NCBI GenBank assembly: GCA_937888905.1
Contig: CALATA010000022.1
Coordinates: 248,001 to 312,000, forward strand
Source of the DNA: Terrimonas sp937888905
Lineage (GTDB): Bacteria; Bacteroidota; Bacteroidia; Chitinophagales; Chitinophagaceae
Length of the DNA stretch: 64,000 nucleotides
Reading direction: 5' to 3'
The notes below the pieces were generated by a model. The model worked only from the letters and a program-made list of their open reading frames with translations, was not told the DNA's origin and searched no databases. Shown piece by piece: positions 55,901 to 64,000 of this stretch; the stretch's first letter is position 1, and each line of letters starts with the position of its first letter. Made by a program: the position numbers and the translations under genes.

Positions 55901-58426
55901 ATGAAAATCTTTTCTCTTTTGTTTTGCCTGCTGTTTGCCGCCGTTGCGGAAGCACAGCAAAGCTGGATACGGATCAATCAACTGGGCTATCTGCCCGATC
56001 TGCCGAAGGGCGCTGTCTGGTGTGCCAAAAACGGCAATGTTCCTTCGGAGTGGTCGTTACATGACGCGAAAACCGGTGCCGAAGTGACGAAAGGAAAAAC
56101 ACAGCCCTTCGGCGCATACGGTCCGTTCCGCCACACAGCGCGATTCGATTTTTCTTTTTATAAAAAATCCGGCAGCTATTATTTGCAGGCAGGCGATACA
56201 CGCTCTGCCGTTTTTTCCATCGATGCAAATGTGTACAAAGGGGCGGCAGACTTCTGTCTGCGGTATATGCGGCAGCAACGTTGCGGCTTCAATCCCTTTC
56301 TGAACGACAGTTGCCACACGCAGGACGGCTATGTGCGCTATGGACAAAATATTCCCGACAGCAGTTATGCGGACGCGCGCGGCGGCTGGCATGATGCGAG
56401 TGACTATCTCCAATATGTAACCACCTCCGCCAATGCCACCCATCACCTGTTGCTCGCCGGCCGCGACTTTCCGGCGGTATTCACGGATAAACACCTGGCC
56501 AACGGACGCCCTGGCGGTAATGGCCAGCCCGATGTGATCGACGAGGCAAGATGGGGAATGGAATGGCTGAACCGCATGTATCCCGGAGGCGATACCATGT
56601 ACAACCAGGTAGCCGACGACCGCGATCACATCAGCATGCGTATACCGAAAGAAGATAGTCAATACGGAAAAGGCTATCAACGGCCGGTCTATCGCATCAC
56701 CGGCGAATCGCAGCAGCAGGGAAAAGGATGGAATAAAACAACCGGTACCAGCTCTACGGCTGCCAAGATCGCGGCGGCATTTGCATTGGCCTATCAGTCC
56801 GGCATCCATGTGGAAACGGCTGAAAAAAGTTACGCAAAAGCCACCGGCGCTTTCCGTTTTGCCTTGAAGAAGCCGGGCGTAACGCAGACCGTTTCCGTCA
56901 AAGCGCCTTATATCTATGCCGAAGAAAACTGGACAGATGACATGGAAATGGCCGGTGCGGCATTGGCAGGAATGCTATGGACGGAGAACCAAAAAGCCGT
57001 GGATGATATGCTTGACCGAGCCGTTGCCTATGCGATCAATGAACCAATCACGCCGTGGCTTGGTGCAGATACGGCCGCGCATTATCAATGGTATCCGTTT
57101 ATCAATACCGGTCATTATGAATTGACGCGCCTGCTTCGTCAACGTGCGGCCAAAGCCAAAGGAGCAGAAGCGGTCTATTGGCAAAAAAGAGCGGATATGC
57201 TGATGGATTTTTATCGTACAGGCATTGACAAGGTTTGGGGCAAGGCGGAACAAAACGCTTTCTACCGCGGTGTTCCCTTTATCTGGTGCAGTAACAATCT
57301 TACCGCCGCTTTTGCCATTCAATGTTTCTGGTACAGGACCCTGAGTGGTGATAATCGCTATGCTGCATTCGAACAGGCCAATATCGATTGGTTGTTTGGT
57401 TGCAACCCGTGGGGCACAAGCATGGTATACGGACTGCCTGCACAGGGCGACACACCGGTTGACCCGCACTCTGCGTTTACGCATTTAAAAAAATATCCGA
57501 TCGATGGCGGCCTGGTCGACGGACCGGTGTATACATCAATTTACAAAAGCCTGATTGGTATAAAACTGCAGGACGAAGATGAGTATGCGTCCTTCCAGAG
57601 CGACCTGGCTGTTTATCATGATGATTATGGCGACTACAGTACCAATGAACCAACGATGGATGGAACGGCTTCTCTGGTGTACCTGCTGGCATCGCGCGAG
57701 GCGGTCAAAATGCCCGCACATCTGGCGGCTAACAAGACAATGACCTATGGCGCTATTACCCGCGGCGATACGCGCACAAAGAAACTTGCATTGGTCTTTA
57801 CCGCCGATGAATTTGCCGATGGCACGGCTGCCATCACAAAAGCACTGGCGGATAAAAAAATAAAAGCCTCGTTTTTTCTGACCGGAAATTTTTACCGGAA
57901 ACATGAAACAGCGGTGCAGCAACTGAAACGTGGTGGCCATTATCTTGGTCCGCACTCAGACAAACACCTGCTTTATTGCAGTTGGGATGATCGCGACAGC
58001 CTGCTGGTGACGGAAGAACAATTTTCCGCAGACCTGAAGAAAAATTACGAAATAATGGCTGCTTACGGGATCCGCCGCGAAGATGCGGGCTTCTTTTTGC
58101 CACCTTATGAGTGGCACAACGACAGCATTGCGGCCTGGGCAAAAAAAACGGGGATACAATTGATTAATTTCACGCCCGGTACAAGGAGTAATGCGGATTA
58201 TACCTGGCCGGCGTTATCCAATTACCTTGGCAGCCAGGCCATCTATGACCAGGTAGTGCGCTATGAAAAAGAGTCCGCTTCGGGCCTCAATGGATTTATA
58301 TTACTGCTTCATTTAGGTACGGATCCGGCGCGTAAGGATAAATTTTACCGTTTACTGCCCGCGCTGCTGGAATATCTGAAAAAAAGAGGATATGATTTTC
58401 AGCGGGTTGACGAGCTGCTGAAATGA
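55901..58426 (+). CDS. glycoside hydrolase family 9 protein fused to a polysaccharide deacetylase domain
   Basis: 841 residues. A signal peptide (LLFCLLFAAVAEAQ) is followed by an N-terminal Ig-like CelD_N domain (about 20-105), the GH9 (alpha/alpha)6 domain (about 115-610) with catalytic Asp in ARGGWHDASDYLQY and catalytic Glu in YSTNEPTMDGTASLVY, and a C-terminal NodB-like deacetylase domain (about 630-841). In the latter, LVFTADEFADG holds the Asp region and GPHSDKHLLY the His-x3-His metal site. It is secreted and probably acts on beta-glucans plus acetylated or N-acetylated glycans. ATG 55877 is also possible. Confidence 0.9.
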   Translation: MKIFSLLFCLLFAAVAEAQQSWIRINQLGYLPDLPKGAVWCAKNGNVPSEWSLHDAKTGAEVTKGKTQPFGAYGPFRHTARFDFSFYKKSGSYYLQAGDTRSAVFSIDANVYKGAADFCLRYMRQQRCGFNPFLNDSCHTQDGYVRYGQNIPDSSYADARGGWHDASDYLQYVTTSANATHHLLLAGRDFPAVFTDKHLANGRPGGNGQPDVIDEARWGMEWLNRMYPGGDTMYNQVADDRDHISMRIPKEDSQYGKGYQRPVYRITGESQQQGKGWNKTTGTSSTAAKIAAAFALAYQSGIHVETAEKSYAKATGAFRFALKKPGVTQTVSVKAPYIYAEENWTDDMEMAGAALAGMLWTENQKAVDDMLDRAVAYAINEPITPWLGADTAAHYQWYPFINTGHYELTRLLRQRAAKAKGAEAVYWQKRADMLMDFYRTGIDKVWGKAEQNAFYRGVPFIWCSNNLTAAFAIQCFWYRTLSGDNRYAAFEQANIDWLFGCNPWGTSMVYGLPAQGDTPVDPHSAFTHLKKYPIDGGLVDGPVYTSIYKSLIGIKLQDEDEYASFQSDLAVYHDDYGDYSTNEPTMDGTASLVYLLASREAVKMPAHLAANKTMTYGAITRGDTRTKKLALVFTADEFADGTAAITKALADKKIKASFFLTGNFYRKHETAVQQLKRGGHYLGPHSDKHLLYCSWDDRDSLLVTEEQFSADLKKNYEIMAAYGIRREDAGFFLPPYEWHNDSIAAWAKKTGIQLINFTPGTRSNADYTWPALSNYLGSQAIYDQVVRYEKESASGLNGFILLLHLGTDPARKDKFYRLLPALLEYLKKRGYDFQRVDELLK

Positions 58427-58503
58427 CACCAGGTTATTCGTTAAAGTTTCCATTGAAAAAAAATCAGGGTTTTTGCTGCGCTCCGCTGATGCAAAAATCA
58501 AAG

Positions 58504-58511
58504 TATCTTTG
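58504..58511 (+). promoter_or_regulatory. -7 element for fatty acid hydroxylase gene
   Basis: TATCTTTG, an exact TAnnTTTG match, 4 bases before the ATG, so the transcript is nearly leaderless. Confidence 0.6.
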
Positions 58512-58515
58512 CCGC

Positions 58516-59181
58516 ATGCAATTCGAAAAGATTCACAATAAGGGGCAGGCCAGGTTGTTCAAGAACGATTACCTCGAGATGCTGACAAAAACACATCCAC
58601 TGGTGATCTGGGGAATGTATACTCCTGTGATCATTTATATGTTGTATTACAGCAATGCAACATTGCATTACAGTGCAGGGCGCGTATTCCTCACGTTCTT
58701 TGGAGGCATTCTCTTCTGGTCATTCTTTGAATACCTTGCACACAGGTTCCTGTTTCACTGGGTAAGCGATAATACGCGCATGCAGAAATTCATCTATACC
58801 TTGCATGGCAATCACCACCATTATCCGCGTGATAAGCAGCGCCTGTTCATGCCACCCGTGCCCAGCCTGATCATCTCCAGCACCATCCTGGGGCTGATGT
58901 ACCTGGTTATTGGCAACAATTCGCTGATGTTCTTCCCCGGTTTTATGCTGGGATACCTGATGTATGGCACGATGCACTACGCTATCCATGCCTGGAATCC
59001 GCCGTTTAAATGGATGAAAGGTCTGTGGCGCAATCACCATCTGCATCATTACAAAAACGAACACAATGGATTTGGAGTGAGTTCGACTCTGTGGGATCAT
59101 GTATTCGGTACAATGTTCGACCTCAAAAAAGAAAAAGAAGACAAGGAAAAAGTGAAGGAATTAATGTTTGGGAAAAAATAA
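58516..59181 (+). CDS. fatty acid hydroxylase (sphingolipid 2-hydroxylase type)
   Basis: 221 residues of the membrane di-iron hydroxylase family. Four helices and the histidine clusters are visible: HRFLFHW, LHGNHHHYPRDKQR, HYAIHAW and HHLHHYKNEHNGFG. The pattern fits the FA2H/Scs7 branch, which adds a 2-hydroxyl to the fatty acid of ceramides. Sphingolipids are common in this phylum, so that role is plausible. ATG 58516 follows an exact promoter element. The open frame back to 58423 overlaps the glycosidase gene and would cross this promoter. Confidence 0.88.
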   Translation: MQFEKIHNKGQARLFKNDYLEMLTKTHPLVIWGMYTPVIIYMLYYSNATLHYSAGRVFLTFFGGILFWSFFEYLAHRFLFHWVSDNTRMQKFIYTLHGNHHHYPRDKQRLFMPPVPSLIISSTILGLMYLVIGNNSLMFFPGFMLGYLMYGTMHYAIHAWNPPFKWMKGLWRNHHLHHYKNEHNGFGVSSTLWDHVFGTMFDLKKEKEDKEKVKELMFGKK

Positions 59182-59183
59182 AC

Positions 59184-59492
59184 TTACCATTTCTCCTCAT
59201 CGGGAATAGAAGGATCCCGCCGGCTGAAAGCCTGGCGGGATTTTATTTTTTGCGCCATTCTCTCCACCAGCAGCCCGGTGATCAGTACGGCGGAGTCCGC
59301 TTCGGGCTGCCCGGCCAGCAGCGCTCTTAATTTGTGCTCGCTCACGTCCTGGCGGTACAGCAGGCTGACCAGCGCATTAAAGTCTTCGTTGATCAATTGC
59401 CTGATCTGCTCCGTAAGGCGGTTTAAATCGTCGCTGGCAGGCTGTTGGGCTACCTGCTCGGCCAGGTGAATAAGAGCGGCTGTTTCGGACAT
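59184..59492 (-). CDS. small helical protein of unknown function
   Basis: 102 residues, no signal and no membrane segment. Amphipathic helices run through the sequence (LIHLAEQVAQQPASDDLNRL, INEDFNALVSLLYRQDVSEH), then KLRALLAGQPEADSAVLITG and a basic end. I do not recognise a named domain with certainty. ATG 59492 is preferred over the in-frame start at 59513. It ends tail to tail with the hydroxylase gene, 2 bases apart. Confidence 0.68.
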   Translation of the reverse strand: MSETAALIHLAEQVAQQPASDDLNRLTEQIRQLINEDFNALVSLLYRQDVSEHKLRALLAGQPEADSAVLITGLLVERMAQKIKSRQAFSRRDPSIPDEEKW

Positions 59493-59598
59493 AGGATTAA
59501 AAATACGATTCACGCCGGCGTAAAGAAAATGTTAAAGGAAGTACGAACCATTTCTTATTACGAATATTCTCGTAATTTGCACGAGCAAAACCAACCCA

Positions 59599-62406
59599 AT
59601 GTTTAAGAAACTGCTTCTATTTCTGTTAGTTACATCGTTTTCCCTGTCCGCATTTTCCCAGGGCTCCGTTAAAGGCAAGCTCCTCGATTCGGCCAATAAA
59701 CAGCCACTCGCACTGGCCACCGTTACCGTTTTCAAAGCGGCGGATACGGCTATTGTCACCTATCGCCTCAGTTCACCGGACGGCGATTTTCGCGTGCCCG
59801 GCCTGCCACTCGGTATCCCGCTGCGCATGGTGGTCTCATTTTCCGGTTACGGCGTTTACCGCCACGAATTCACCGCCACTTCCGATACACCCGTTATCGA
59901 TCTGGGAAATGTTTACCTCGAACCCAATGCCACTTCACTGGACGAAGTACTGGTGGTGTCGGAACGCCCGCCCGTGACGATCAAAAAAGATACGATCGAG
60001 TTTAATGCATCGGCATTTAAAACATTGCCCAACGCACTGGTTGAAGATCTCCTGAAAAAATTGCCCGGTGTTCAGGTAGACGCCGACGGTAATATCACCG
60101 TCAACGGCAAACCCGTTAACCGCCTGCTGGTAGATGGTAAAGCGTTCTTCGGCGACGATCCGAAGATGGCCACCCGCAATCTGCCCGCCAACGTAATCGA
60201 TAAAGTGCAGGTAGCGGACGACAAAGATGAAATGCTGCGCAATGGCGACGATAATATTAATAACGTTGGCAAAGTGATCAACATCACACTGAAGAAAGGG
60301 GTAAAGAAAGGGTGGTTCGGAAAAGTATATGCCGGCGCCGGTACCGAGTCGCGGTATGAAGCAGGGGGCATTGCCAATATTTACCGCGATACGTTGCAGG
60401 TGAGTATACTCGGCTACGCCAATAACCTTAATCGTCCGGGTTTCAGCTATTCCGAACTGATGCAGACCGGTGGCCTCGACCGATCACGCGGACTTATGGG
60501 CAGTAACAGTACCAGTATTTGGCGCAACAACGCAGGAAGCGGGATCAACCTCAACGGTGTAAGTTTTGGTGGCCTCACCAGCTACGGCGGTATCAGTACG
60601 AGCAAGGGCGCAGGTTTTAACCTCAACCATTCGCCCAATTCCAAACAATCCATTTTCGCACAATACTTTTTTGGAAATGTGGTAGTCGACCGTATCAACA
60701 CGATCAATAGCCAGCAGTTCTCCGGCGATACTGTTATTACCAACAACAACCGCATTACCGGTGATGTGGTGACCAATGCACACAACTTTGGCGTGGGTGC
60801 AAGGCTGAAACCCGATTCCGTTACCACAATCCTTGCCAACGCGAGTTATATGATCGGTAAAACGGATGAAGACCGCATCAGTGCCATCTCCAGCGATAAT
60901 AATAAACTCGGCCCCCTGAGTTCCGGCAATATTTATCAGAACAACCTCAATAATACTTATTACTACAAGCACATGGTCAACATTGTGCGGCTGTCGAGGA
61001 AAAAAGCCAACCGCCGGCTTGTGTTTACCAACTTCCTCGATATAAATAACAAATTCACCGATTTCCTTACCGAATCTGAAACACGCTATTTGTATCCTAT
61101 CCTTTATGACAGTGCGTATTCGCAATTGCGTCTGCAACGCATGCCGAGCACAACTACACAGTTTATAGCCGGATACAGTGAGCCCATTACCAAATGGCTG
61201 ATCTCCCGCAACTCTGTCCGATACGAATATGAGAAGGTAGGCAACGGTGTGCGCACCCTGAATAAAGACAGCGACGGGAAATTCGAAGTGCCGAATGAAA
61301 CGCTGACTAATGATTTCAACCGTGAGAACAATCGTGTGGTGGTATCATCCGGACTTGAGTTTAAGATCAAAGGATTAACCATTACACCGGCCGCCCGTCT
61401 GCAATGGCAGAATATCAACAACAGGCTCCAAGGCGTATCGCCGGTTGTGCAGAGAAGAACGGATCTGTTGCCAAGCCTCGCAGTGGTTTACAAGCAACTT
61501 AACCTGAGCTATACGCGCGACGTGGTATTGCCCGGTTATATGTATCTGCTGCCTGTAACGGATAATAGCAATCCCTACTTTATTACCCGCGGTAATACAT
61601 CGCTGCAGCCGTCCGACAGGCATTCCGTACAGTTCAGCGGCTATACCAACGATGCAAAACGTAACCTGTACTTCAACTTCTATACTACGGCATCATTAAC
61701 CAATAACGATTTTGTACAGCACGTACAGGTAGACGACAAAGGTGTGCAGACCACTACGCCGATGAACGCAGATGGCTCACAAAATGCCAGCATCAATTTC
61801 AACGTTTCAAAACAATATAAATACAGCCAGCGATTTACGTTTTCCTGGAACACCGGTGCCTGGGGACAAGTTGGTAAGAACCGTTTCATGTTCAATGAAG
61901 AAGCCAGCTGGCAGCGCAACCTCAACATGTCGAGTTGGTCCGGGATCAACCTGAACTTCAACGATAAGGTGGAATTCAATTCCAGTTATTCTATCAACTA
62001 CCAGCGCGTAAGAAATACCAACGAGGCATTCAGGGAAATATCGGTAGTTGCCCACTGGTGGGAAAACCAACTGACCGTTCGCTGGCCCAAGCATGTATTT
62101 TTCGAGAATGCGCTCAATTACAGCTACAACAGTTCTATCGGTGGTGGATTGCCTAAAGATGTATTGCGCTGGAACGCTGCTGTCAACTTTACCTTTTTGC
62201 CCGGCGATGCGGGCGTGCTGAAGATTGGTGTGCAGGACATCCTCAACCGCAACACCAATATCTGGGTACAGACTAACCGCAACATGATCACAACCAGCAG
62301 CAATAATGTACTGGGACGTTACCTGCTGGCAACGTTCACCTACAACATAAGACCTTCGATGATGAAGAAGAAACCATCGGGCAACCGTTTCTTCCTGTGG
62401 GATTAA
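59599..62406 (+). CDS. outer membrane beta-barrel family protein (TonB-dependent receptor-like)
   Basis: 935 residues. A signal peptide (SFSLSAFSQG) leads into a carboxypeptidase-regulatory beta-sandwich (about 22-105), a plug-like domain (about 115-220: LPNALVEDLLKKLPGVQVDA, VNGKPVNRLLVDGKAFFGDD, KVINITLKKG) and a long barrel (about 230-930) of the type annotated as outer-membrane beta-barrel family. No TonB box was confirmed. The substrate is unknown. The stop codon shares TTAA with the stop of the converging gene. Confidence 0.88.
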   Translation: MFKKLLLFLLVTSFSLSAFSQGSVKGKLLDSANKQPLALATVTVFKAADTAIVTYRLSSPDGDFRVPGLPLGIPLRMVVSFSGYGVYRHEFTATSDTPVIDLGNVYLEPNATSLDEVLVVSERPPVTIKKDTIEFNASAFKTLPNALVEDLLKKLPGVQVDADGNITVNGKPVNRLLVDGKAFFGDDPKMATRNLPANVIDKVQVADDKDEMLRNGDDNINNVGKVINITLKKGVKKGWFGKVYAGAGTESRYEAGGIANIYRDTLQVSILGYANNLNRPGFSYSELMQTGGLDRSRGLMGSNSTSIWRNNAGSGINLNGVSFGGLTSYGGISTSKGAGFNLNHSPNSKQSIFAQYFFGNVVVDRINTINSQQFSGDTVITNNNRITGDVVTNAHNFGVGARLKPDSVTTILANASYMIGKTDEDRISAISSDNNKLGPLSSGNIYQNNLNNTYYYKHMVNIVRLSRKKANRRLVFTNFLDINNKFTDFLTESETRYLYPILYDSAYSQLRLQRMPSTTTQFIAGYSEPITKWLISRNSVRYEYEKVGNGVRTLNKDSDGKFEVPNETLTNDFNRENNRVVVSSGLEFKIKGLTITPAARLQWQNINNRLQGVSPVVQRRTDLLPSLAVVYKQLNLSYTRDVVLPGYMYLLPVTDNSNPYFITRGNTSLQPSDRHSVQFSGYTNDAKRNLYFNFYTTASLTNNDFVQHVQVDDKGVQTTTPMNADGSQNASINFNVSKQYKYSQRFTFSWNTGAWGQVGKNRFMFNEEASWQRNLNMSSWSGINLNFNDKVEFNSSYSINYQRVRNTNEAFREISVVAHWWENQLTVRWPKHVFFENALNYSYNSSIGGGLPKDVLRWNAAVNFTFLPGDAGVLKIGVQDILNRNTNIWVQTNRNMITTSSNNVLGRYLLATFTYNIRPSMMKKKPSGNRFFLWD

Positions 62407-63164
62407 AAGTGTTCGAGAATGCCGAGCGCAAACAGTGCAAAATCGTAGCGAGCCGGATCTTGCGGATCGAATCTTCGGAGACGCTCCGTGAGTTCCAGCG
62501 CTGCAAGCCAGTCGGTTTGTTTACGCTCCAGCAACCGGAACTTTCTCGCTACCCGTCCCACATGCAGATCGATGGGGCAGATAAGTTCCGAAGGACTGAT
62601 TGAACGCCAGATGCCGAGATCGACCCCGCGGTCATCATGCCTGACCATCCAGCGGAGAAACATATTGAGTCGTTTGCAGGTGGAACCGCGTTCAGGCGAG
62701 GCAACATGTTTACGGGTACGCGGTGGTGCATCTTCCAATGAAAAAAAATAGTGATAAAAACCGGTCAGCATCTCTTCCACCGTTTTACCATGCATGGTGA
62801 ATGCGGCTTCCAGCGAATCATACCGGTGATAATGATGGCGGAAGAAGTCGATGAAATAAAGCAGATCGGTAGGATTGAAAGTGCGGTGTTTAAAAGAAAG
62901 TAGTTTTTTGAGCTCAGCGGGACCTGCATGCAGACAGAAACTGTGCGGCTGCATCTCCATGAGTGAAAGTAATTCCCTGCTTTTGTTGATAATCGTGGTG
63001 CGGTTGCCCCAGGCGAAAGTAGCCGCAAAGAAACCAGCTATTTCCTGATCTTGTTTTTTGGTAAATAAATGGGGAATGAGCACAGGGTCCGCCGCGATAA
63101 AAGAAGGACGGTTATATTCATCCACTTTCTTATCCAGGAATTCTTTCAGCTTTTGCTCGGTCAT
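62403..63164 (-). CDS. TIGR02757 (DUF2400) family protein
   Basis: 253 residues. Recognisable text: DEYNRPSFIAADPVLIPHLF, ATFAWGNRTTIINKSRELLSLM, LLYFIDFFRHHYHRYDSLEAAF, and a helix-hairpin-helix-like part RLNMFLRWMVRHDDRGVDLG with the C-terminal CPIDLHVGRVARKFRLL. Such a fold resembles DNA glycosylases, but the function is not known. ATG 63164 follows an exact -7 element. The stop overlaps the stop of the barrel gene within TTAA. Confidence 0.9.
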   Translation of the reverse strand: MTEQKLKEFLDKKVDEYNRPSFIAADPVLIPHLFTKKQDQEIAGFFAATFAWGNRTTIINKSRELLSLMEMQPHSFCLHAGPAELKKLLSFKHRTFNPTDLLYFIDFFRHHYHRYDSLEAAFTMHGKTVEEMLTGFYHYFFSLEDAPPRTRKHVASPERGSTCKRLNMFLRWMVRHDDRGVDLGIWRSISPSELICPIDLHVGRVARKFRLLERKQTDWLAALELTERLRRFDPQDPARYDFALFALGILEHF

Positions 63165-63168
63165 GGTA

Positions 63169-63176
63169 CAAAAATA
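63169..63176 (-). promoter_or_regulatory. -7 element for the TIGR02757 gene
   Basis: TATTTTTG on the minus strand, an exact TAnnTTTG match, 4 bases before the ATG. Confidence 0.55.
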
Positions 63177-63250
63177 AACCGCCGCAGGTAACTGCAACGG
63201 TTTATAAAAAAGTTCAGGGCTTTTAGTGGTGGTGCAAAAAATCTACACGG

Positions 63251-63397
63251 TTACACAGGGCTGCTGCCGCGGATAAGACGCAACAGGATAGCGATGATCG
63301 CGATCACCAGCAGTATGTGGATCAGACTACCGGCAGAGAAAACAAAAAATCCTAAAAGCCAGCCGATTATCAATATTATCGCAATAAGGTATAACAT
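63251..63397 (-). CDS. 48-residue membrane protein (lmo0937/DUF5670-like)
   Basis: Short gene: ATG 63397, TAA at 63251. The product begins MLYLIAIILIIGWLLGFFVF and ends LLRLIRGSSPV, with two hydrophobic helices joined by SAGSLIH. This pattern (ILIIGWLLGF, then GSLIHILLVIAII) matches the small lmo0937/DUF5670 membrane proteins often induced by stress. The function is unknown. It stands alone between the TIGR02757 gene and the PLP enzyme gene. Confidence 0.82.
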   Translation of the reverse strand: MLYLIAIILIIGWLLGFFVFSAGSLIHILLVIAIIAILLRLIRGSSPV

Positions 63398-63467
63398 GGC
63401 ATCCGATTTAATTGTGAGGAAATTTCATGTCTTATACCTTTTTTAAGGCAGATACAATGCCAGATTA

Positions 63468-64000
63468 TTAACCGATGGCCTGCTTCAGGTCTTCGATGAG
63501 ATCTTCCGCATCTTCCACCCCAACGCTCAGGCGGATCAGTGAATCACTTAATCCGTTCTTGATACGTTCTTCCCGCGGAATAGATGCGTGCGTCATGGTT
63601 GCCGGATGATTGATCAGCGATTCCACACCACCCAGGCTTTCCGCCAGCGAAAAAAGTTTGGTAGAGCTGAGCACGCGGTTCACTTCTTCCACACCTTCTT
63701 TCTTTAATTCGAAACTGATCATGCCGCCAAATCCGCGCATTTGTTTTTTAGCAATGGCATAACCCGGCTGGTCCTCAAAGCCCGGCCAGTACACTTTGCT
63801 TACACCGGGATGTGCACGAAGCCAGTGCGCAATTTTTTCACCATTGATACAATGTTGCTGCATACGGAGGTGCAATGTTTTGATCCCACGCAGCACGAGG
63901 AAGCAATCCATCGGTCCGGGAACGGCCCCGCAACTTTTTTGAATGAAATAGAGCTGGTCGCGCAATGCCTGGTCGTTGATCACGAGTGCGCCCTGTATCA
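63468..64000 (-). CDS. Cys/Met metabolism PLP-dependent enzyme (cystathionine gamma-synthase/lyase), C-terminal part
   Basis: The gene enters from the right edge, so only about 177 C-terminal residues are visible; the PLP-binding lysine lies outside. Family text: LYFIQKSCGAVPGPMDCFLV, LRGIKTLHLRMQQHCINGEK, VYWPGFEDQPGYAIAKKQM, FSLAESLGGVESLINHPATM and IRLSVGVEDAEDLI. These fit cystathionine gamma-synthase, gamma-lyase or homocysteine-forming enzymes; which one cannot be said from this part. Confidence 0.9.
   Translation of the reverse strand, partial: IQGALVINDQALRDQLYFIQKSCGAVPGPMDCFLVLRGIKTLHLRMQQHCINGEKIAHWLRAHPGVSKVYWPGFEDQPGYAIAKKQMRGFGGMISFELKKEGVEEVNRVLSSTKLFSLAESLGGVESLINHPATMTHASIPREERIKNGLSDSLIRLSVGVEDAEDLIEDLKQAIG

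Noticed and set aside
1..64000. tRNA, rRNA, insertion sequence or prophage genes
   Set aside because: No cloverleaf-like region with a CCA-end context, no rRNA stretch, no transposase or integrase text and no phage structural genes were seen on either strand by eye.

Overview
The window is ordinary chromosome from a member of the Bacteroidota, most likely the family Chitinophagaceae. Supporting signs are the gene content (caa3-type oxidase genes with SCO and DUF420 assembly factors, tandem DUF2911 genes, DUF4197, DUF6443-type RHS protein, carboxypeptidase-regulatory-domain barrel proteins, a GH9 cellulase, a sphingolipid-type fatty acid hydroxylase), promoters with the Bacteroidota -7 element TAnnTTTG rather than the E. 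coli type, and several TTG or GTG starts without a clear Shine-Dalgarno. No tRNA, rRNA, CRISPR array, insertion sequence or prophage was seen.

Layout. 1-3441: oxidase subunits III, III and IV, SCO and DUF420. 3605-9849: murA, gmk, a CNNM/CorC-like protein, tatC, rpiB and an M28 peptidase. 10043-14151: deoxyhypusine-synthase-like protein, a secreted small protein, ACP phosphodiesterase with no normal start codon, two DUF2911 proteins and a small membrane protein set between inverted repeats. 14211-18106: galactofuranose-type glycan genes (two glycosyltransferases and glf) and meaB. 18211-24527: Lon-domain protein, coaX, outer-membrane protein, LptC, two oxidoreductases and a coiled-coil protein. 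24607-32153: hydrolase with its LuxR-PAS regulator, a coiled-coil/barrel protein, lysS and small envelope proteins. 32255-37103: a two-component system followed by an LtaS-like phosphotransferase and a PAP2 phosphatase. 37142-40057: pirin and an OmpA-family protein. 40146-40842: an array of five ~122 bp repeats. 40815-52419: CHAT/TPR lipoprotein, lipoprotein, a damaged RHS polymorphic-toxin locus with two metalloprotease tips and two presumed immunity genes, a PKD/barrel protein, and a sigma factor with its presumed antisigma/TPR partner. 52402-64000: Crp regulator, DUF486, FAH hydrolase, serine hydrolase, GH9-deacetylase fusion, fatty acid hydroxylase, TonB-family barrel protein, TIGR02757, a 48-residue membrane peptide and the end of a Cys/Met PLP enzyme.

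Three things stand out. First, an 11-bp-phased direct repeat (TTCAGA type) lies upstream of the response regulator gene, the LtaS-like gene and the PAP2 gene, which defines a probable PmrA-like envelope-remodelling regulon. Second, short hairpin elements of the form NNCCGA-N4-TCGGNN occur between genes and have inserted at least three times inside the RHS core, breaking its frame. Third, the intergenic space is filled with families of repeated words arranged as inverted repeats that abut, and sometimes supply, stop codons. A tandem hairpin array sits at the end of the CHAT gene, between two copies of that gene's 3' end.
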